64,000 nt of DNA, from contig JACPVS010000023.1 in assembly GCA_016197365.1 (NCBI GenBank), forward strand, positions 1 through 64,000, written 5' to 3'. This document shows positions 42,826-52,172 of the stretch, in pieces (within the stretch, counting starts at the first letter, position 1; every line of letters starts with the position of its first letter). A program made the position numbers and the translations under genes. Source of the DNA: Mycolicibacterium cosmeticum. Its GTDB lineage: Bacteria; Actinomycetota; Actinomycetes; Mycobacteriales; Mycobacteriaceae. The notes beneath the pieces were generated by a model, which saw only the letters and a list, made by a program, of their open reading frames with translations, was not told the origin of the DNA and made no database searches.

Positions 42826-44658
42826 ATGGGTCGGGAAGCTTTGAGTGACAGTAGAGTTGAAACTGCCGTGCCGGGCATCGAAGAGTACCTTCGCCCCGAC
42901 GGCAGCATCGTCATACCTGATGGCATAACCCTCACCTCGTTCCTCGACCAGAACCGGACCGCCCTGGGCGATGCGCCCGCGTACCGGTTCCTGGACTTCT
43001 CGCAGGATTCCGACGGCAGGGCCATCGTGCTGAGCTGGAACGGAATGTGGGCGAAGGTGGGTGCGGTCGGCGCCCGGCTGCAGCAGGTCACCAAGCGTGG
43101 TGATCGGGTGGCCATCCTTGCTCCGCAGGGAGTGGAGTACGTCGCGGCGTTCTTCGCGGCGATCCACGCAGGCAATATCGCGGTGCCGTTGTTCGCGCCT
43201 GCACTGGCCGGGCACACCGAGCGGTTGGCAGCCGTGCTCGCCGACGCCAAACCCACGGTCGTGCTGACCACCACCGCCGGCTCCGAGGCGGTGCGTAACT
43301 TCCTGCGCACCCTGCCCGCCGCCGAACGTCCCCGGATGATCGCCGTGGACGCCGTCCCCGACGCGGTCGGCCAGACCTTCACCCCGGTCGCCCTCGAGAC
43401 CGACGACATCGCCTACCTGCAGTACACCTCGGGATCGACGCGCTCCCCTGCCGGCGTCGAGATCACCCACCGCAACGTCTGTACCAATGTGCTGCAGATG
43501 GTCCTCGCCGGTGATCTGGACACGGGCGTGCGCAGCGTCAGCTGGCTGCCGCTCTACCACGACATGGGCCTGATCATGATCATGTTCCCCGCCCTCTGCG
43601 GTGCCCAGATCACGTTGATGGACCCCATGGCGTTCGTGCGCCGCCCGTATCGCTGGATCAAGCAACTCGGCATCGAATCGGCGCACGGCCGCACTTTCGC
43701 CGCCGCACCCAACTTCGCCTTCGAGCTGGCCTCCGAGCGCGGCCTGCCGCCCAGCGGCGACACGCTGGACCTGACCAATGTCGTCACGCTGCTCAACGGC
43801 TCGGAGCCGGTGACGCTGTCGTCCGTCGAGAAGTTCACCGCGGCGTTCGCGCCCTACGGACTGCCGCTCAGCGCGATCAAACCGTCCTACGGCATGGCCG
43901 AGGCGACCCTGTCTGTGGCCAGCATCGCGCCGTCCGCATCGGCCACGGCCATCTATCTGGACCGCGCCGAGCTCAACGCCGGGCGCGCCGTCGTCGTGGA
44001 AGCCGACACCGAGGACGCGGTGGCGCACGTGTCCTGCGGTCAGCCGATCCCCAACCAGTGGGCCGTGATCAGCGGCAGCGACGGCAACGAGCTTCCCGAC
44101 GGTTCCATCGGAGAGATCTGGCTGCACGGCAACAATGTCGGCCGCGGCTACTTCGGCCGCGCCGAAGAGACCCTGCGGGTGTTCGGCAACAAGCTCCAGA
44201 CCCGGCTCCCGGCGGACAGCCATGCCGAGGAAGTGGCCGAGAACGCGCTGTGGCTCGCCACCGGCGATCTCGGTGTCTACCTGGACGGGGAGCTGTACCT
44301 GACCGGCCGGATCAAGGACATGATCATCGTCGACGGCCGCAACCACTACCCCACAGACATCGAGACCACCGTCAGCGCGTCCTCGCCTGCGGTGCGCTCC
44401 GGCTACGTGGCCGCGTTCTCGGTTCCCGGCGCCGCCAGTGAGGAACTGGTGATCGTCGCCGAGCGCGCCGCTCGATGGGGCAAGGCCGAGCCGGGCCCCA
44501 TCCTGGATGCGATCCGCGCGGCGGTGTCCCGGCTGCACCAGGTGCGGGTGGCCGACGTACGGATGGTCGCCGCCGGGGTCATCCCCCGCACCACGTCCGG
44601 CAAGCTGGCCCGAAATGCCTGCCGCGCAGCATATTTGGACGGCAAGTTCGACCGCTGA
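42826..44658 (+). CDS. fatty-acyl-AMP ligase (FAAL, FadD family)
   Basis: A 610-residue adenylate-forming enzyme. Core motifs are YTSGSTRSPAGVEITH (A3), YGMAEATLSVAS (A5), WLATGDLGVYLDGELYLTGR (A7-A8) and the C-terminal SGKLAR. The residues KDMIIVDGRNHYPTDIE match FAALs of the FadD26/FadD32 type, which activate fatty acids as acyl-AMP for transfer to polyketide synthases. No polyketide synthase gene is in the window, so its partner is elsewhere. A 17-base perfect hairpin covers the stop codon. Confidence 0.88.
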   Translation: MGREALSDSRVETAVPGIEEYLRPDGSIVIPDGITLTSFLDQNRTALGDAPAYRFLDFSQDSDGRAIVLSWNGMWAKVGAVGARLQQVTKRGDRVAILAPQGVEYVAAFFAAIHAGNIAVPLFAPALAGHTERLAAVLADAKPTVVLTTTAGSEAVRNFLRTLPAAERPRMIAVDAVPDAVGQTFTPVALETDDIAYLQYTSGSTRSPAGVEITHRNVCTNVLQMVLAGDLDTGVRSVSWLPLYHDMGLIMIMFPALCGAQITLMDPMAFVRRPYRWIKQLGIESAHGRTFAAAPNFAFELASERGLPPSGDTLDLTNVVTLLNGSEPVTLSSVEKFTAAFAPYGLPLSAIKPSYGMAEATLSVASIAPSASATAIYLDRAELNAGRAVVVEADTEDAVAHVSCGQPIPNQWAVISGSDGNELPDGSIGEIWLHGNNVGRGYFGRAEETLRVFGNKLQTRLPADSHAEEVAENALWLATGDLGVYLDGELYLTGRIKDMIIVDGRNHYPTDIETTVSASSPAVRSGYVAAFSVPGAASEELVIVAERAARWGKAEPGPILDAIRAAVSRLHQVRVADVRMVAAGVIPRTTSGKLARNACRAAYLDGKFDR

Positions 44659-44682
44659 CGGCCTTGGCCGTCAGCGGTCGAA
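44647..44682. terminator. hairpin overlapping the FAAL stop codon, shared with the opposite gene
   Basis: TTCGACCGCTGACGGCC and GGCCGTCAGCGGTCGAA are perfect 17-base arms with a 2-base loop. The FAAL stop TGA is inside the left arm. It separates two convergent genes and is symmetric, so it can stop transcription from either side, although there is no T-tract. Confidence 0.75.
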
Positions 44683-44685
44683 CCG

Positions 44686-46689
44686 TCAGAACGGCGACTT
44701 CGGGCTGATCGGCACCGTGATGACGTTCATGGCGTTGTAGAGACCGTTGGACACCGTCACCGTGAAGAAGTCAGACAAGCCGCCGGCCAGATACGACGCC
44801 GTGCGAGAGCCGTCCGTCGGGTCATAGCTGAAACTCCCGTCCGCCCCGACGGTCGCCCTGCCGCCCACGGCCTGCGTGGTGAGCGAGTACGTCACCGCGT
44901 GACCGGCCGGATCGGTCGAGGTCAACGTGCCGGTGACGATCCCGGAATCCGGGTCGACCGTCTGGCCCGCCTTCACCGGGGCACTCGGGGTATCCGGTAT
45001 GGCGATCGGCACGCTGATGCTCGCGATCGAACTGACGAACGTGCCGTTGGTCGCCACGACGGTGAAGCCATCGGCCGTCGTCACCCCGAGCCCGGAACTG
45101 AGCCGGGCCGCCGCCGACGGCTTGTAGGTGAACGCACCGGTGGCCGTGTCGAAGTTCAGGGTGCCGAAGACTGTCGGAGTCAGCACCCGGTAGGTGATCG
45201 GCAGGTCGGCCGGGTCGGTCGAGCTGATCGTGCCCGTCACCAGGCCGCTGTACCCGTCCGTAGTCTGCGCCGTCTTCGCGGGTGTGGTCGGGACATCGGT
45301 CATCGGGGTGATGGGCACCGTGATGAGCCCGGGTGCGCCGATCAGCCCACCGTTGGTGGCCACCACCGTGAACACGTCCGAGGTCACCACGCCCAGGCTG
45401 GCCAGCACCTGGGCGGCCGCGGACGGTTTGTAGGTATAGGCCCCGCTGGTCTTGTCGTAGGTCAGCGAACCGCTCACCGGCGGGGTGAGGACGGTGTACT
45501 TCAGCGGCGTATCGGCCGGGCTGCTCGACCCGAAGATGCCGGTCACCTTGCCGGTAAGCGGGTCGACGGTCCGCGATATCGAGATCGGCGAACTCGGCAT
45601 GCCGTTGGTGGCGGGGTCGACCTTGACGGCGACGAGCGAATAGATGGCCGACAGACCATTGGAGATGGTGACGGTGAAGACGTCGTTGACGGGTACCAGG
45701 ACGGCGCCGATCCGGGCAGCTTCTGACGGCGTGTAGGTGTAATTGCCCGTCTTGGCGTCGACGGTGAGCGTGCCCAGCAGCGGTTTCACCGCCACCGTGT
45801 AGGTCATCGGCAGCTTGGCTTCGTTGCTGGCGTTGAGGTTTCCGGTCACGGTGCCGTCGCCGGGCGCTGCGCCGGATGCGGTGGGGGTGCCGGCCACGGG
45901 CGGGGCTACGTGCCAGTCGGTTTGCAGTTGACGGAACCAGATCCACGTCGCGGCCTGCTGGAGGTCCAGCGGGGGCAACGGCGTATTCGTGTTGAGCCCC
46001 ATCAGTTTCAGCACCGCGCTCATGACTTTGAGGACGGGCACCGCGATCGCCCTCGGCGGGGCTGTCGTGGCGGTGGGCGTTGCGGCCGCGGCCGGCGTCG
46101 CCGCGGTGGTCAGCGCCACTGCCGAGGCGGTGGTGGCGGCGGCCGCGGTGACCTTCGAGGTGGCGGCCGGCGTCGCCGTGGTGGCGTCGTCATCCTTGCT
46201 CGCGGCGGTGTCGGCCGTGGCCGTCTTGACCGAATTCTTCTTGGCCACAGACGATTTCGCCCCGTGGGTGCGGGCGGGTGCGGTGGTGTTCGTGGTTTCC
46301 GTGGCCGCGTCCTTGGCCGGTTCAGGATCCGGGCTCGCGGTGTTCTTGGGGTCGTCCTTGGTGTCGTCCTTGGTCGGCTCGGTGGCCTGGGTGGTCGCGG
46401 CGGGCTTCTTCTTTTTCTTCTTGGGTGCGGTCGATGCCTGGCCCGCGGTGGCGCTCGTAGATGTCGTGGACTGGGCGGTACCCGGCGATGTACCCGATGT
46501 TCCGTCGTCGGCGTAGGCGACGCCCGTTCCGCTCGCGAGCGCGGCCCCCATGCCCAGCGCCACCGCCCCGGCACCGAGCCAGGCGTACGGCTCGGGATGG
46601 CGGGGCGCGGCGCGGTGTGCACCCCGTCCCCCGCGCCTGTCCGTCCGTTTGCTCTTGGCGCCCTTGGGCAACCTGTGTCCACCAGCCAT
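44686..46689 (-). CDS. secreted surface protein with four Ig/cadherin-like repeats
   Basis: About 667 residues from MAGGHRLPKG. A basic N-terminus precedes a signal-like segment (WLGAGAVALGMGAALASGTGVAYAD). Residues 60-190 are low-complexity Thr/Ala/Lys with six lysines in a row. From about residue 270 there are four repeats of about 95 residues, each with the pattern VTG..sS.DPAd.P.tY.Vltp...GtL..d..TGaytY.PS.aA followed by VFTV.aTNG. These resemble VCBS/cadherin-like domains, pointing to a cell-surface or adhesion role. No anchor or LPXTG motif is present. Confidence 0.82.
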   Translation of the reverse strand: MAGGHRLPKGAKSKRTDRRGGRGAHRAAPRHPEPYAWLGAGAVALGMGAALASGTGVAYADDGTSGTSPGTAQSTTSTSATAGQASTAPKKKKKKPAATTQATEPTKDDTKDDPKNTASPDPEPAKDAATETTNTTAPARTHGAKSSVAKKNSVKTATADTAASKDDDATTATPAATSKVTAAAATTASAVALTTAATPAAAATPTATTAPPRAIAVPVLKVMSAVLKLMGLNTNTPLPPLDLQQAATWIWFRQLQTDWHVAPPVAGTPTASGAAPGDGTVTGNLNASNEAKLPMTYTVAVKPLLGTLTVDAKTGNYTYTPSEAARIGAVLVPVNDVFTVTISNGLSAIYSLVAVKVDPATNGMPSSPISISRTVDPLTGKVTGIFGSSSPADTPLKYTVLTPPVSGSLTYDKTSGAYTYKPSAAAQVLASLGVVTSDVFTVVATNGGLIGAPGLITVPITPMTDVPTTPAKTAQTTDGYSGLVTGTISSTDPADLPITYRVLTPTVFGTLNFDTATGAFTYKPSAAARLSSGLGVTTADGFTVVATNGTFVSSIASISVPIAIPDTPSAPVKAGQTVDPDSGIVTGTLTSTDPAGHAVTYSLTTQAVGGRATVGADGSFSYDPTDGSRTASYLAGGLSDFFTVTVSNGLYNAMNVITVPISPKSPF

Positions 46690-46845
46690 CGAATACCCCC
46701 CATTACGTGATCGGATGAAGCCGCCACTGCCACGGATCACACAGAGAGCGGCGTCGTGGATATTAACGGGTGCGTAAGGCGAAATGCGCGGTAGCGGGGA
46801 TACCGGTGGGAAGGTTTACAAAGAGTTCAGTTCGGGTCGCGAAAC

Positions 46846-46880
46846 AAAAAGGCCGCGAACTCTTTCGAGTTCGCGGCCTT
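46846..46880 (-). terminator. terminator of tRNA-Leu
   Basis: A perfect 13-base stem (AAGGCCGCGAACT / AGTTCGCGGCCTT), 6-base loop, followed on the minus strand by five T residues: a canonical intrinsic terminator 29 bases after the tRNA. Confidence 0.92.
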
Positions 46881-46909
46881 GATGCCTGCAGTTCGTAGAA
46901 CCGCTTTTG

Positions 46910-46992
46910 TGGGCGAAGGGGGACTTGAACCCCCACGTCCCGAAGGACACTGGCACCTGAAGCCAGCGCGTCTGCCATTCCGCCACTCGCCC
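46910..46992 (-). tRNA. leuT: tRNA-Leu(CAG)
   Basis: An 83-base class II tRNA. Acceptor GGGCGAG pairs with the 3' TTCGCCC; the anticodon loop reads CTTCAGGT with anticodon CAG; a long variable arm (GTGTCCTTCGGGACGT) and the T arm GGGGGTTCAAGTCCCCC are intact, with discriminator A. It stands beside fhaA in opposite orientation, as leuT does in M. tuberculosis. Confidence 0.97.
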
Positions 46993-47206
46993 GAATGACG
47001 GGAGAAACCGTATCACCACTACGGTTCTGGACCCAAACCGTTTGATCCGGATCAAGATCACCCGCGCTGACCTGCCCCGACCCGATTCTCAGAGTTCTGT
47101 TGGTCACGCATCGAGGCACTTGGCCGATAACATGCGTGTGAGCAGTGTGGCCAGAGCGACACGCAACGCGCGAGGGCACAGCACGACGACGACGGAGGGC
47201 GGTGAT

Positions 47207-48658
47207 ATGGGTCTCGCGGACCGTATCGAACGTCGCCTCGAATCAACCGTCGGCGACGCTTTCGCCCGGGTATTCGGCGGATCGATCGTTCCGCAGGAAG
47301 TCGAAGCACTGTTGCGGCGCGAAGCCGAAGCCCACACCGTGAAGGCCGGTGGAGGCCGCATTTTGGCCCCCAACGACTACATCATTACGCTCAGTGACAC
47401 TGATTATCAGAAGGTGAGCGCCGATCCGGAACGGACGTCGACGACATTTGCCCGGCACCTGCAAGGTTTTATTCATGACCAGGGTTGGCAAACGTATGGT
47501 GATGTGGTCATCAGGTTCGAGGCCGCATCGACGCTGCACACCGGACAGTTTCGTGCCCGTGGAGCGGTCAACCCCGACTCGACCACCGGCACGCCCGTCC
47601 CACCACAGCACGACCGCCCGTCCACCGCACAACCAGGAGTACCAGCGATGACCGACAACCCGAGCTACCGCGGCCAGGGACAGGGGCGGCCCGGCGACGA
47701 CCAGTACGACGACCGCTACCGCCAGCAGGAAGACCCGCGCGGAGGCCACGCGTCAGATCGTCCCGAGCAGGGCGCCTACCCCGACCAGGGTGGCTACCCC
47801 CCGCGCCAGGGTGGCTACCCGGACCAGGGCTACCCGCCCCCGCCGGCCCCGCCGTCCTATGAGCAGCGTCCCCCGGCCGGTTACGGCCAGCCGCCCGCCT
47901 CTCCTCCCCCGGGCTACCCCGATCAGGCCTACCGGCAGCAGCCGCCCGCCGGCTACCCGCAGCCGCCTGCCTCTCCTCCGCCGGGCTACGGCGAATACGA
48001 CTACGGCCGCCCGCCGGCCCCGCCGCGCCCGGATGAGGGCTACGGACGGCCCCCGGCACCGTCCTACGAACAGCCGTCCTACCCCGATCAGGGTGGCGGC
48101 TACCCGGACCAGGGTGGCTACGGTCGTGCCGATTACGGCCGCCAGGACTACGCCGCACCGGCCGCGCCCGCGGCCCCGCAGGCGCCCGACTACGGCCGCT
48201 ACGAGCAGCCGGCCGCCCCGGGCTACCCCGACGGCGGTTACGGCGAGCCCGAGGCCTACAGCTACGGGCAGGGTTACGGCCAGGGCGCCCAGAGCGGTCA
48301 GGACTACGGCCAGGGTTATGCCGCCGAGCAGGCCGCTCCGGCCGGTGGTGCCTACGGCGGGTACGCCGGCGCCGCGACGGTGACGCTGCAGCTCGACGAC
48401 GGCAGTGGCCGCACCTATCAGCTGCGCGAAGGTGCCAACGTCATCGGCCGCGGCCAGGACGCCCAGTTCCGGTTGCCGGACACCGGCGTGTCGCGCCGGC
48501 ACCTGGAGATCCGCTGGGACGGCCAGGTCGCGCTGCTGTCGGACCTGAACTCCACCAACGGCACCACGGTGAACAACGCCCCGGTGCAGGAGTGGCAGCT
48601 CGCCGACGGTGACGTGATCCGGCTGGGCCACTCCGAGATCATCGTCCGCGTCCACTGA
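47207..48658 (+). CDS. fhaA: FHA-domain protein FhaA
   Basis: A 483-residue protein from ATG 47207, 8 bases after GGAGG; the open frame continues upstream without sense. The N-terminal DUF3662 domain (about 1-115) begins MGLADRIERRLESTVGDAF; the centre (about 145-390) is Pro/Gly/Tyr/Gln-rich with repeated QGGYPDQGGY-like units; the C-terminal FHA domain (NVIGRGQDAQFRLPDTGVSR, SDLNSTNGT) binds phosphothreonine. FhaA couples PknB to peptidoglycan synthesis by binding phosphorylated MviN. M. tuberculosis FhaA is 527 residues. Confidence 0.95.
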   Translation: MGLADRIERRLESTVGDAFARVFGGSIVPQEVEALLRREAEAHTVKAGGGRILAPNDYIITLSDTDYQKVSADPERTSTTFARHLQGFIHDQGWQTYGDVVIRFEAASTLHTGQFRARGAVNPDSTTGTPVPPQHDRPSTAQPGVPAMTDNPSYRGQGQGRPGDDQYDDRYRQQEDPRGGHASDRPEQGAYPDQGGYPPRQGGYPDQGYPPPPAPPSYEQRPPAGYGQPPASPPPGYPDQAYRQQPPAGYPQPPASPPPGYGEYDYGRPPAPPRPDEGYGRPPAPSYEQPSYPDQGGGYPDQGGYGRADYGRQDYAAPAAPAAPQAPDYGRYEQPAAPGYPDGGYGEPEAYSYGQGYGQGAQSGQDYGQGYAAEQAAPAGGAYGGYAGAATVTLQLDDGSGRTYQLREGANVIGRGQDAQFRLPDTGVSRRHLEIRWDGQVALLSDLNSTNGTTVNNAPVQEWQLADGDVIRLGHSEIIVRVH

Positions 48659-48763
48659 ACGCCCTGAGCTGGGGAGAGGCGCACCGCTTCGCCCTCGCCC
48701 CGGCAAGCGCCCCGGTATCGTGACGGTGCCGAAGGTCGACAGGTGTGGGGGGAAGGACGTCGG

Positions 48764-49231
48764 ATGCAGGGGCTAGTTCTGCAGCTGACGAGGGTCGGTT
48801 TCCTGCTGTTGCTGTGGCTGTTCATCTGGTCGGTGCTGCGCATCCTGCGTACCGATATCTACGCCCCGACCGGGGCCGTGATGGTGCGGCGCGGGCTGGC
48901 TCTGCGGGGCTCGCTGCTGCCCAACCGGGAACGGCGCCACATCGCCAAGCACATGATCGTCACCGAGGGTGCTCTCGCGGGGACCCGCATCACCCTGAGC
49001 AGCCAGCCGGTACTGATCGGCCGGGCCGACGACTCGACGCTGGTGCTCACCGACGATTACGCGTCGACACGGCACGCCAGGCTGTCCCCACGGGGCTCGG
49101 AATGGTATGTCGAGGACCTAGGATCGACCAACGGTACATACCTTGACAGGGCGAAGGTGACGACGGCGGTAAGGGTTCCGATGGGAACGCCGGTACGAAT
49201 CGGCAAGACGGTAATCGAGTTGCGGCCATGA
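48764..49231 (+). CDS. fhaB: FHA-domain membrane protein FhaB (FipA)
   Basis: A 155-residue protein, the M. tuberculosis length, starting at ATG 48764 after GGGGAAGGA. A single transmembrane helix (VGFLLLLWLFIWSVLRIL) is followed by a C-terminal FHA domain (PVLIGRADDSTLVLTDDYAS, DLGSTNGTYLD). It binds phosphorylated partners of PknA/PknB and division proteins. It overlaps pstP by 4 bases. Confidence 0.96.
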   Translation: MQGLVLQLTRVGFLLLLWLFIWSVLRILRTDIYAPTGAVMVRRGLALRGSLLPNRERRHIAKHMIVTEGALAGTRITLSSQPVLIGRADDSTLVLTDDYASTRHARLSPRGSEWYVEDLGSTNGTYLDRAKVTTAVRVPMGTPVRIGKTVIELRP

Positions 49232-50766
49232 CCTTGGTATTGCGTTATGCAGCGCGCAGCGACCGCGGACTCGTCCGCGCCAACAACGAAGACTCGGTGT
49301 ACGCCGGTGCACGCCTGCTGGCGCTCGCCGACGGCATGGGCGGTCACGCCGCGGGCGAGGTCGCCTCACAGCTGGTGATCGCGGCGCTGGCTCATCTCGA
49401 CGACGACGAGCCCGGCGGCGATCTGCTCAAGAAGCTGAACGACGCGGTGCACGAAGGCAACTCGGCCATCGCCGCACACGTCGAGGCCGACCCAGAACTG
49501 GAGGGCATGGGCACCACGCTCACCGCCATCCTGTTCGCGGGCGGCCGGCTGGGCCTGGTCCACATCGGCGACTCGCGCGGCTATCTGATGCGCGACGGCG
49601 AGCTGAACCAGATCACCAAGGACGACACCTTCGTCCAGACGCTGGTGGACGAGGGCCGCATCACCGCAGAGGAGGCGCACAGCCACCCGCAGCGGTCACT
49701 CATCATGCGAGCCCTCACCGGCCACGAGGTCGAGCCGACGCTGATCGTGCGGGAGGCCCGCGTCGGGGACCGGTACCTGCTCTGTTCGGACGGTCTGTCC
49801 GACCCGGTCAGCCACGACACCATCCACGAGGCCCTGCAGATACCCGACGTGGTGGACAGCGCGGACCGACTCATCGAGTTGGCCCTGCGCGGCGGCGGAC
49901 CCGACAACGTGACCGTGGTGGTGGCCGACGTGGTCGACTACGACTACGGCCAAACCCAGCCGATCCTGGCCGGCGCGGTCTCCGGGGAAGACGACAACAC
50001 CGCTCCCCCGAACACCTCAGCGGGACGGGCATCGGCGTTCAACCCACGCAGGACCGCGCCGAAACGGGTCGTCACCCCTCCGGAGGAACTCCCAAAAGCA
50101 CACCGCTCCAAGCGGCGTCTGGTGATCGCGGGAGTCGTGGTGTTGTTGGTCGTGTTGGCCGGCTTGGCGGTCGCACGGGAGATCATCCGCAACAACTATT
50201 ACGTCGGTGAGCAGGACGGCACCGTCTCCATCATGCGCGGCGTACAGGGCTCGTTCCTGGGCCTGGCGCTGCAGGAACCGTTCCTGGTCGGATGCCTCAA
50301 TGCGCGAAACGAGTTGTCGCTGATCAGTTTCGGACAGTCCAAGACCAATCTGGACTGTGAGCTGCTCGGCGTCGACGACATCCGGGAGTCCGAGCGCGCC
50401 CAGGTCGCCGCGGGGCTGCCCGCGGGCAGCCTCGACGACGCGATCAGTCAGATCAACGAACTCGCGCACAGTTCGGTGCTGCCCATCTGCGCCCCGCCGG
50501 CCACGACGCCCAAGCCCACCCCGAAGCCGAGTCCCGCGCCCAGCCCGGCCCCGGCGACCCCGCCGGCCCCCGCACCCTCCGGAGCGCCGGCGCCCACCAC
50601 CAGCAGCACCGCGGCGCCGGCACCCACACCGACCACCACCGGTTCCCTGCCGCCCGCTCCGGCACCCTCGCCTGCACCTGCTCCCACCACCACTCAGGCA
50701 CCGACCGTCACGGCACTCCCCCCTTCACCGCCGGAGCCGGGCACCACGTGCCGGACGGCGTCATGA
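49228..50766 (+). CDS. pstP: PP2C-type Ser/Thr phosphatase PstP
   Basis: A 512-residue membrane-bound phosphatase. The cytoplasmic PP2C domain (about 1-240) has the metal-binding motifs ALADGMGGHAAGEVAS, GMGTTLTAILF, HIGDSRGYL, LCSDGLSDPV and GGGPDNVTVVVADV. A transmembrane helix (LVIAGVVVLLVVLAGLAVA, about 295) leads to an extracellular domain ending in a Pro/Ala/Thr-rich tail. It reverses PknA/PknB phosphorylation. Overlaps fhaB and rodA by 4 bases each. Confidence 0.96.
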   Translation: MTLVLRYAARSDRGLVRANNEDSVYAGARLLALADGMGGHAAGEVASQLVIAALAHLDDDEPGGDLLKKLNDAVHEGNSAIAAHVEADPELEGMGTTLTAILFAGGRLGLVHIGDSRGYLMRDGELNQITKDDTFVQTLVDEGRITAEEAHSHPQRSLIMRALTGHEVEPTLIVREARVGDRYLLCSDGLSDPVSHDTIHEALQIPDVVDSADRLIELALRGGGPDNVTVVVADVVDYDYGQTQPILAGAVSGEDDNTAPPNTSAGRASAFNPRRTAPKRVVTPPEELPKAHRSKRRLVIAGVVVLLVVLAGLAVAREIIRNNYYVGEQDGTVSIMRGVQGSFLGLALQEPFLVGCLNARNELSLISFGQSKTNLDCELLGVDDIRESERAQVAAGLPAGSLDDAISQINELAHSSVLPICAPPATTPKPTPKPSPAPSPAPATPPAPAPSGAPAPTTSSTAAPAPTPTTTGSLPPAPAPSPAPAPTTTQAPTVTALPPSPPEPGTTCRTAS

Positions 50767-52172
50767 CCACAGCTCCCCAGTCACCCGTCGCCGTCACGCC
50801 GCCGCTGCCCAACCGGCGCAACGCCGAACTGGGACTGCTGGGCTTCGCCGCGGTGATCACCACCGTGGCCCTGCTCATCGTGGAGGCCAACCAGGAGCAG
50901 GGCCTGAGCTGGGATCTGCTGCAGTACACCGTGGCCTACCTGGCCCTGTTCGCCGGCGCGCATCTGGCCGTGCGACGCTTCGCCCCCTATGCCGATCCGC
51001 TGCTGCTACCGGTGGTGGCACTGCTGAATGGCTTGGGGCTGATCATGATTCACCGCCTCGACCTGGCCGCCGCGCCCATGAACCCGGACAGCCCGACGGC
51101 CAACCAGCAGATGCTGTGGACGCTGGTGGGTGTCATCGCCTTCTCCGCGATCGTCATCGCGGTACCCGACCACCGGGTGCTGGCCCGCTACGGCTACCTG
51201 TGCGGGCTGACCGGCCTTGTGCTGCTTCTGATTCCGGCCCTGCTGCCGTCGAAGTACTCCGAGCAGAACGGCGCCAAGATCTGGATCCAGTTCCCCGGCT
51301 TCTCCATCCAGCCCGCGGAGTTCTCCAAGATCCTGCTGCTGATCTTCTTCTCCGCCGTGCTGGTCGACAAGCGCGAACTCTTCGTCAGCGCCGGAAAGCA
51401 CGTCCTGGGCATGGATCTGCCCCGCCCCCGCGACCTGGCGCCGCTGCTGGTGGCCTGGGCGGCGTCGGTCGGGGTGATGGTCTTCGAGAAGGACCTGGGC
51501 ACCTCCCTGCTGCTGTACACCTCCTTCCTGGTGCTCGTGTACGTGGCCACCGGCCGGCTGACCTGGGTGCTCATCGGGCTGGCCCTGTTCGCCGTGGGAA
51601 GTGTTGTGGCATACCAGCTTTTCGGCCACGTCCGGGTGCGGGTGCAGAACTGGATCGACCCGTTCGCCGATCCGGACGGCGCCGGCTTCCAGATGGTGCA
51701 GTCGCTGTTCAGTTTCGCCACCGGCGGCATCTTCGGGACCGGGCTGGGTAACGGCCAGCCGGGCACCGTCCCCGCTGCCTCAACGGATTTCATCATTGCG
51801 GCCGTCGGTGAGGAACTCGGCCTGGTCGGCCTGGCCGGCGTGCTGATGCTCTACACCATCGTCATCATCCGCGGACTGCGCACCGCGATCGCCGTCCGCG
51901 ACAGCTTCGGCAAGCTGCTGGCCGCCGGGCTCGCCTCGGCCCTGGGTATCCAGCTGTTCATCGTCGTCGGCGGGGTGACCAAACTGATCCCGTTGACCGG
52001 GCTCACCACACCCTGGATGTCTTACGGCGGTTCATCTTTGGTGGCCAACTACATCCTGCTGGCGATCCTGATGCGGATCTCGCATGCGGCCCGGCGGCCG
52101 ATCACGGCCAGCCGCGGCCCCAACCCGACGCCGATCGCCTCCGCCAGCACGGAGGTGATCGCGAAAGCATGA
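50763..52172 (+). CDS. rodA: SEDS peptidoglycan glycosyltransferase RodA
   Basis: A 469-residue SEDS-family membrane enzyme, the same length as in M. tuberculosis. About ten transmembrane helices and the conserved loop DPDGAGFQMVQSLFSFATGG plus GLTTPWMSYGGSSLVANYI identify it. It polymerises lipid II with its class B PBP partner, here the adjacent PbpA. ATGA overlaps on both sides. Confidence 0.95.
   Translation: MTTAPQSPVAVTPPLPNRRNAELGLLGFAAVITTVALLIVEANQEQGLSWDLLQYTVAYLALFAGAHLAVRRFAPYADPLLLPVVALLNGLGLIMIHRLDLAAAPMNPDSPTANQQMLWTLVGVIAFSAIVIAVPDHRVLARYGYLCGLTGLVLLLIPALLPSKYSEQNGAKIWIQFPGFSIQPAEFSKILLLIFFSAVLVDKRELFVSAGKHVLGMDLPRPRDLAPLLVAWAASVGVMVFEKDLGTSLLLYTSFLVLVYVATGRLTWVLIGLALFAVGSVVAYQLFGHVRVRVQNWIDPFADPDGAGFQMVQSLFSFATGGIFGTGLGNGQPGTVPAASTDFIIAAVGEELGLVGLAGVLMLYTIVIIRGLRTAIAVRDSFGKLLAAGLASALGIQLFIVVGGVTKLIPLTGLTTPWMSYGGSSLVANYILLAILMRISHAARRPITASRGPNPTPIASASTEVIAKA

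Noticed and set aside
42343..44538. 731-residue frame opposite the acyl-AMP ligase
   Set aside because: The plus strand codes for a clear adenylate-forming enzyme with all core motifs; the reverse frame has no recognisable domains.
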